Below, in pieces: positions 60,956 to 64,000 of a stretch of DNA of 64,000 bases. Position 1 is the stretch's first letter. Each line of letters starts with the position of its first letter. The translations under genes were made by a program, and so were the position numbers. Under the pieces are notes generated by a model, which had not been told where the DNA came from, did not search any database, and worked only from the letters and a program-made list of their open reading frames with translations. The stretch lies in the NCBI GenBank assembly GCA_016720465.1, contig JADKKO010000004.1:1674001-1738000 (forward strand), read 5' to 3'. Origin of the DNA: Holophagaceae bacterium (GTDB lineage Bacteria; Acidobacteriota; Holophagae; Holophagales; Holophagaceae).

Positions 60956-61737
60956 GCGCTTCGGTCCATCCTTCCGCAGTCGTGCATCCCGGCGCCCAGT
61001 TGGGCGAAGGCTCTGTCATCGGGCCATTCTGCCTGGTGGAAGGTTCCTCCATCATCGGCGCCCGCACGGTGCTGCGGAGCCACGTGGTCATCGGCCCCCA
61101 CACGGAGCTGGGCGAGGACAATGTCATTTATCCCCACTCGACCCTGGGCCTCGAGCCCCAGGACCTTAAATTCAGCGGCGCGCCCACCAGGCTCGTCATC
61201 GGCCACCGCAACACATTCCGGGAAGGCGTCACGGCCCACCGCGGCACCGAGGGCGGCGGGGGCCTCACCAGCGTGGGAAGCGACAATTTCCTCATGACCG
61301 GTTCGCACATCGCCCATGATTGCCACGTGGGCGACGGCAACATCTTCGCCAACTGCGCCACTCTGGCGGGCCATGTGGTGGTGGGGGACCGCGCCAACAT
61401 CGGCGCGTTCTCGGCGGTGCACCAGTTCTCCCGCGTCGGGGACCACGCGTTCATGGGGGGCTTCACCGTCGCCACCATGGATGTGCTGCCCTTCATGAAG
61501 ACCGTCGGGGCCCGCGACACCAAAAGCTACGGCGTGAACACCGTGGGCCTGCGGCGCAAGGGGTTCAGCCCCGAGAGCATCGAGGCCCTGAAAAAAGCCC
61601 ACCGCATCCTGTTCCACATGGACCTGCTGCGGGAGGACGCTCTCCGGCAGGTGGAATCGGAAATCGGGGAGCACCCGGAAGTCGCCTACCTCGTGAAATT
61701 CATCCGGGAATCCAAGCGCGGGATCCATCGTGGCTGA
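60952..61737 (+). CDS. lpxA: UDP-N-acetylglucosamine acyltransferase
   Basis: 261 residues, left-handed beta-helix of hexapeptides (VHPSAVVHPGAQLGEGSVIG). Catalytic His is in LMTGSHIAHDCHVGD, and LRRKGFSPESIEALKKAHRIL starts the C-terminal helical part. It adds the first acyl chain in lipid A synthesis. The end overlaps era by eight bases. Confidence 0.96.
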   Translation: MSASVHPSAVVHPGAQLGEGSVIGPFCLVEGSSIIGARTVLRSHVVIGPHTELGEDNVIYPHSTLGLEPQDLKFSGAPTRLVIGHRNTFREGVTAHRGTEGGGGLTSVGSDNFLMTGSHIAHDCHVGDGNIFANCATLAGHVVVGDRANIGAFSAVHQFSRVGDHAFMGGFTVATMDVLPFMKTVGARDTKSYGVNTVGLRRKGFSPESIEALKKAHRILFHMDLLREDALRQVESEIGEHPEVAYLVKFIRESKRGIHRG

Positions 61738-62644
61738 AAAAAGAAGCGCCATGGTGGCTCTGGTGGGTCTGCCGAACGCCGGCAAGAGCACCTTGCTGAA
61801 CGCCCTGGTGGGTGAAAAACTCGCCGCGGTGAGCCAGACCCCCCAGACCACGCGCAGGCGCATCCTGGGGGTCGTGAACCGCGGGCCGGTGCAGCTGGTG
61901 TTCCTGGACACGCCAGGCATCCATGAGCCCCAGCATGCCTTGAACCACCGCATGATGGCCCAGGTGGAGGGCGCGCTCCAGGACGCGGAACTGGCGCTGT
62001 GGGTGGTGGACGCCGATGGCTTCCTGGGGGATGGCGAAATGGCCATCGCCAAACGCCTGAAGGCCATGAGGACGGCGCTGCCGGTCTACCTGCTGCTCAA
62101 CAAAATCGATCTGCTCAGCAAGGGCAGGCTCCTGGAGACCGTTGCCCGCTACAAGGACTTGATGGATTTCCAGGAGATCGTGCCCATCAGTGCCAAGTTC
62201 GTCAAGAACCTGGATCCGCTCTGGGGCCTGCTGGAGCGGGATGCCAAGGCTGCGGGATGGGCTTTTGATGAGGAGATCTTCACGGACCAGAACGAGCGGT
62301 CCATGGCGGCGGAATTCATCCGCGAAAAGGTGCTCCGCAAGACCCGCGAGGAAGTCCCCCATGTGGCGGCGGTGGAGATCGAGCGTTGGATCGAGGAGGG
62401 CGAAGGCTATCCCGAGGATATGGAGCCGGGCGGCGTCTTCATCGCCGGGCTGATCCTGGTGGAGAAGGCCAACCACCGGAAAATCCTGCTGGGCAAACAG
62501 GGGGAGATGATCAAGAGCATCCGCCAGAGCGCCCAGCGAGAACTGAAGAAATTGCTGCAGCGTCCCGTGCGCCTTGAATTGTTCATCAAGGTCGAGGAGG
62601 ACTGGCGCGACCGTCCCGACCAATTGGACCGGCTAGGGCTGTAG
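61730..62644 (+). CDS. era: GTPase Era
   Basis: 304 residues, GTG start overlapping lpxA. GTPase motifs: GLPNAGKST, TTRRRI, DTPGIH, NKID and SAKF. The C-terminal KH domain ends LLGKQGEMIKSIRQSAQRELKK. Era binds 16S rRNA and aids 30S assembly. Its stop TAG abuts the duplicated yggS fragment. Confidence 0.97.
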   Translation: MAEKRSAMVALVGLPNAGKSTLLNALVGEKLAAVSQTPQTTRRRILGVVNRGPVQLVFLDTPGIHEPQHALNHRMMAQVEGALQDAELALWVVDADGFLGDGEMAIAKRLKAMRTALPVYLLLNKIDLLSKGRLLETVARYKDLMDFQEIVPISAKFVKNLDPLWGLLERDAKAAGWAFDEEIFTDQNERSMAAEFIREKVLRKTREEVPHVAAVEIERWIEEGEGYPEDMEPGGVFIAGLILVEKANHRKILLGKQGEMIKSIRQSAQRELKKLLQRPVRLELFIKVEEDWRDRPDQLDRLGL

Positions 62645-62650
62645 CCTTCT

Positions 62651-62731
62651 CTCCCCGAACAGCGCGGTGCCGATGCGGATCTGGTCGCTGCCTGCCTCGA
62701 TGGCCGCTTCGAGGTCGTCGCTCATGCCCAC
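62651..62731 (-). pseudogene. Duplicated 3' end of yggS
   Basis: 81 bases identical but for about three bases to 62997-63077 in yggS. It encodes MSDDLEAAIEAGSDQIRIGT and continues to ERRLQP-stop. It has no own start and is a recombination product. Confidence 0.9.
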
Positions 62732-62733
62732 GG

Positions 62734-62980
62734 GGCCCCCTCCGCGATCGCAAGCCGAAGGCGCAGCGGGAGCGGGAGCACAGTCCAGTGGACTGTGCGA
62801 TCGGGGGGTAGTCCCCGGGGCCCCCTCCGCGATCGCAAGCCGAAGGCGCAGCGGGAGCGGGAGCACAGTCCAGTGGACTGTGCGATCGGGGGGTAGTCCG
62901 GGCCCCCTCCGCGATCGCAAGCCGAAGGCGCAGCGGGAGCGGGAGCACAGTCCAGTGGACTGTGCGATCGGGGGGTAGTC
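62734..62980. repeat. Three tandem copies of an 80-base palindromic repeat
   Basis: Units begin GGCCCCCTCCGCGATCGCA at 62734, 62819 and 62901 (periods 85 and 82) and end GATCGGGGGGTAGTC. Each contains GCACAGTCCA-G-TGGACTGTGC, a perfect palindrome, and its ends form a second stem. The array lies between the duplicated yggS tail and yggS itself; the last unit ends in the yggS stop codon. Confidence 0.9.
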
Positions 62981-63644
62981 AGATGGGCAAGAGCCGCTCG
63001 CCGAACAGCGCGGTGCCGATGCGGATCTGGTCGGTGCCTGCCTCGATGGCCGCTTCGAGATCGTCGCTCATGCCCATGCTCAGGCGCAAACGCAGCCCTG
63101 TTTTCTGCTGCCAGAGATCGCGCAACCGGGCCATCTCGGAGAACGCGGCTGTTCGACCCGGTGGCGGGATGGCCATGAAGCCACGAAGCCTGAGCAGGGA
63201 ACCTGCTGCCAGGTCCGAGAGGATGGCCGGGAGTTCGGATTCCGGGCAGCCGCCCGCCTTGGTGGATTCATCCCAAAGATCCACCTGGATCCAGACGCTT
63301 CGCATGGTCTGCAGTTCTTCGGCCAGGCGGGCCAGGCGGTGGCTGAGGTCCACCCGGTCCACGGTGAGGATCTCCTGGAAATTCAGCAAAGCCAGCTTGG
63401 CCTTGTTCCGCTGCAGAGGACCGATGAGATGGAACGAAAGCCCCGGCAATTCAATGTGCTTCGCCACGCCTTCCTGGACGTAGTTTTCGCCGAAGGATTG
63501 GAATCCCAGCGCCGCCGCTTCCCGGATGGCGTCCGCGGACTGGTGTTTGGAAACCGGTAGAAGCTCCACATCGGACGGGTCCCGGCCACAGCGTCCGCAG
63601 GCCTGCTCGATGCGGCCCCGCAGGGCCCTGAACCGCTCGTCCAT
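62979..63644 (-). CDS. PLP-homeostasis protein YggS
   Basis: 221 residues of the YggS/PLPBP family. The PLP lysine is in LLPVSKHQSADAI, followed by FGENYVQEG and SFHLIGPLQRNKAK (usual HFIGxLQxNK). SMGMSDDLEAAIEAGTDQIRIG is the phosphate-binding end. The start ATG at 63644 gives MDERFRALRGR; a longer frame adds ten residues. The last residues are ERLLPI, which differ from the ERRLQP of the duplicated tail, so the array has replaced the original 3' end. Confidence 0.93.
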   Translation of the reverse strand: MDERFRALRGRIEQACGRCGRDPSDVELLPVSKHQSADAIREAAALGFQSFGENYVQEGVAKHIELPGLSFHLIGPLQRNKAKLALLNFQEILTVDRVDLSHRLARLAEELQTMRSVWIQVDLWDESTKAGGCPESELPAILSDLAAGSLLRLRGFMAIPPPGRTAAFSEMARLRDLWQQKTGLRLRLSMGMSDDLEAAIEAGTDQIRIGTALFGERLLPI

Positions 63645-63683
63645 CCCACTCACGCGACATCTCCGCGCTGGCAAACAGGCCGA

Positions 63684-64000
63684 TCAGGCCAGGTAAACGA
63701 TCCGCTGGCAGGATTCGCACCCCATGAGGCCCTTGGCCTCCTGCAACTGCATCAAGAACGGGCTTCTGAGCTTCACGCGGCAACCCGTGCAGATCCCGCC
63801 TTCGACCTTGACGACCGCCCGTCCCATGCGCTGGGACAGCAGGCGTCCGAACCGCGTGACTTCGGCGGGCGTCAACTGGGATTCGAGGATCGCGCGCTTC
63901 TTGCCGAGTTCCCCCCGGGCAGCCACCTGGTTCTCGTGCTCGGCCATGAAGATCTGGTGCAATTCATCGAATTGGGCCTGGACTTCGAGGCGCCGGGCCT
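63684..64000 (-). CDS. C4-type zinc-ribbon protein (partial)
   Basis: The C-terminal part of a coiled-coil and zinc-ribbon protein; the 5' end is outside the window. The frame is open at the right edge with LEVQAQFDELHQIFMAEHEN, a coiled coil. The ribbon is CTGCRVKL and CESCQRIVY, four Cys. It is of the DUF164/CdsZ type, upstream of yggS by about 39 bases. Function is not known with certainty. Confidence 0.8.
   Translation of the reverse strand, partial: ARRLEVQAQFDELHQIFMAEHENQVAARGELGKKRAILESQLTPAEVTRFGRLLSQRMGRAVVKVEGGICTGCRVKLRSPFLMQLQEAKGLMGCESCQRIVYLA

Noticed and set aside
62734..62980. CRISPR array
   Set aside because: Repeats are 80 bases with almost no unique spacers and no cas genes; it is a tandem palindromic element.

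Overview
The window reads as chromosomal DNA of a GC-rich, Gram-negative, menaquinone-using respiratory bacterium. Lipid A and outer-membrane precursors (lpxA, fabZ), a futalosine-route menaquinone gene (mqnA), multihaem c-type cytochromes with NrfD/DsrP-type quinol modules, a cysteine-type formate dehydrogenase and pntAA/AB/B transhydrogenase fit an anaerobe of the Holophagae type (Acidobacteriota, Geothrix/Holophaga relatives). That placement is inferred from gene content and style; there is no rRNA here to settle it.

Layout. 1-6.7 kb: the end of a MocR-type regulator, a TPR Ser/Thr kinase, a DinB protein and two exported proteins. 6.7-8.7 kb: an AT-richer island with an AAA/ORC-like ATPase split over two frames. 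8.8-16.2 kb: housekeeping genes (speA, queG, pgsA, DUF502, an SDR, a GlpD-like enzyme). 16.3-20.3 kb: tRNA-Arg(ACG) followed by a two-gene conflict cassette, a DUF1016 nuclease and a TOTE-type primase-helicase. 20.4-24.2 kb: a YbaK deacylase, a phospholipase D-family protein, small envelope proteins and an isochorismatase-family gene remnant. 24.2-30.6 kb: an octahaem cytochrome / FeS / NrfD / dihaem operon and the pnt operon. 30.9-39.6 kb: a very large DUF2339 membrane protein broken by a frameshift, a CBS protein and a Ski2-like helicase. 39.8-46.6 kb: formate dehydrogenase (-), Hsp20 and a DsrJ-O-P-like operon. 46.6-59.2 kb: an NAD-binding DUF2867 protein, then a long minus-strand run mqnA, cation transporter, pepQ, S9 peptidase, POT transporter and giant hybrid sensor kinase, which looks like a peptide-uptake and peptide-breakdown unit. 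59.4-64 kb: ogt, speD, fabZ-lpxA-era, a yggS gene with a duplicated 3' end and a palindromic repeat array, and a partial zinc-ribbon protein.

How the genes work together. Formate dehydrogenase and pnt supply or balance reducing equivalents. MqnA feeds menaquinone synthesis. The two NrfD-type complexes can move electrons between the quinone pool and periplasmic cytochromes. SpeA and SpeD belong to polyamine synthesis. The most distinctive content is the primase-helicase/DUF1016 cassette beside a tRNA gene, the split ATPase island, several kinds of patterned inverted repeat, and a hairpin-bearing in-frame insertion inside the formate dehydrogenase gene. Four reading-frame breaks occur in 64 kb, so some may be assembly indels rather than biology.
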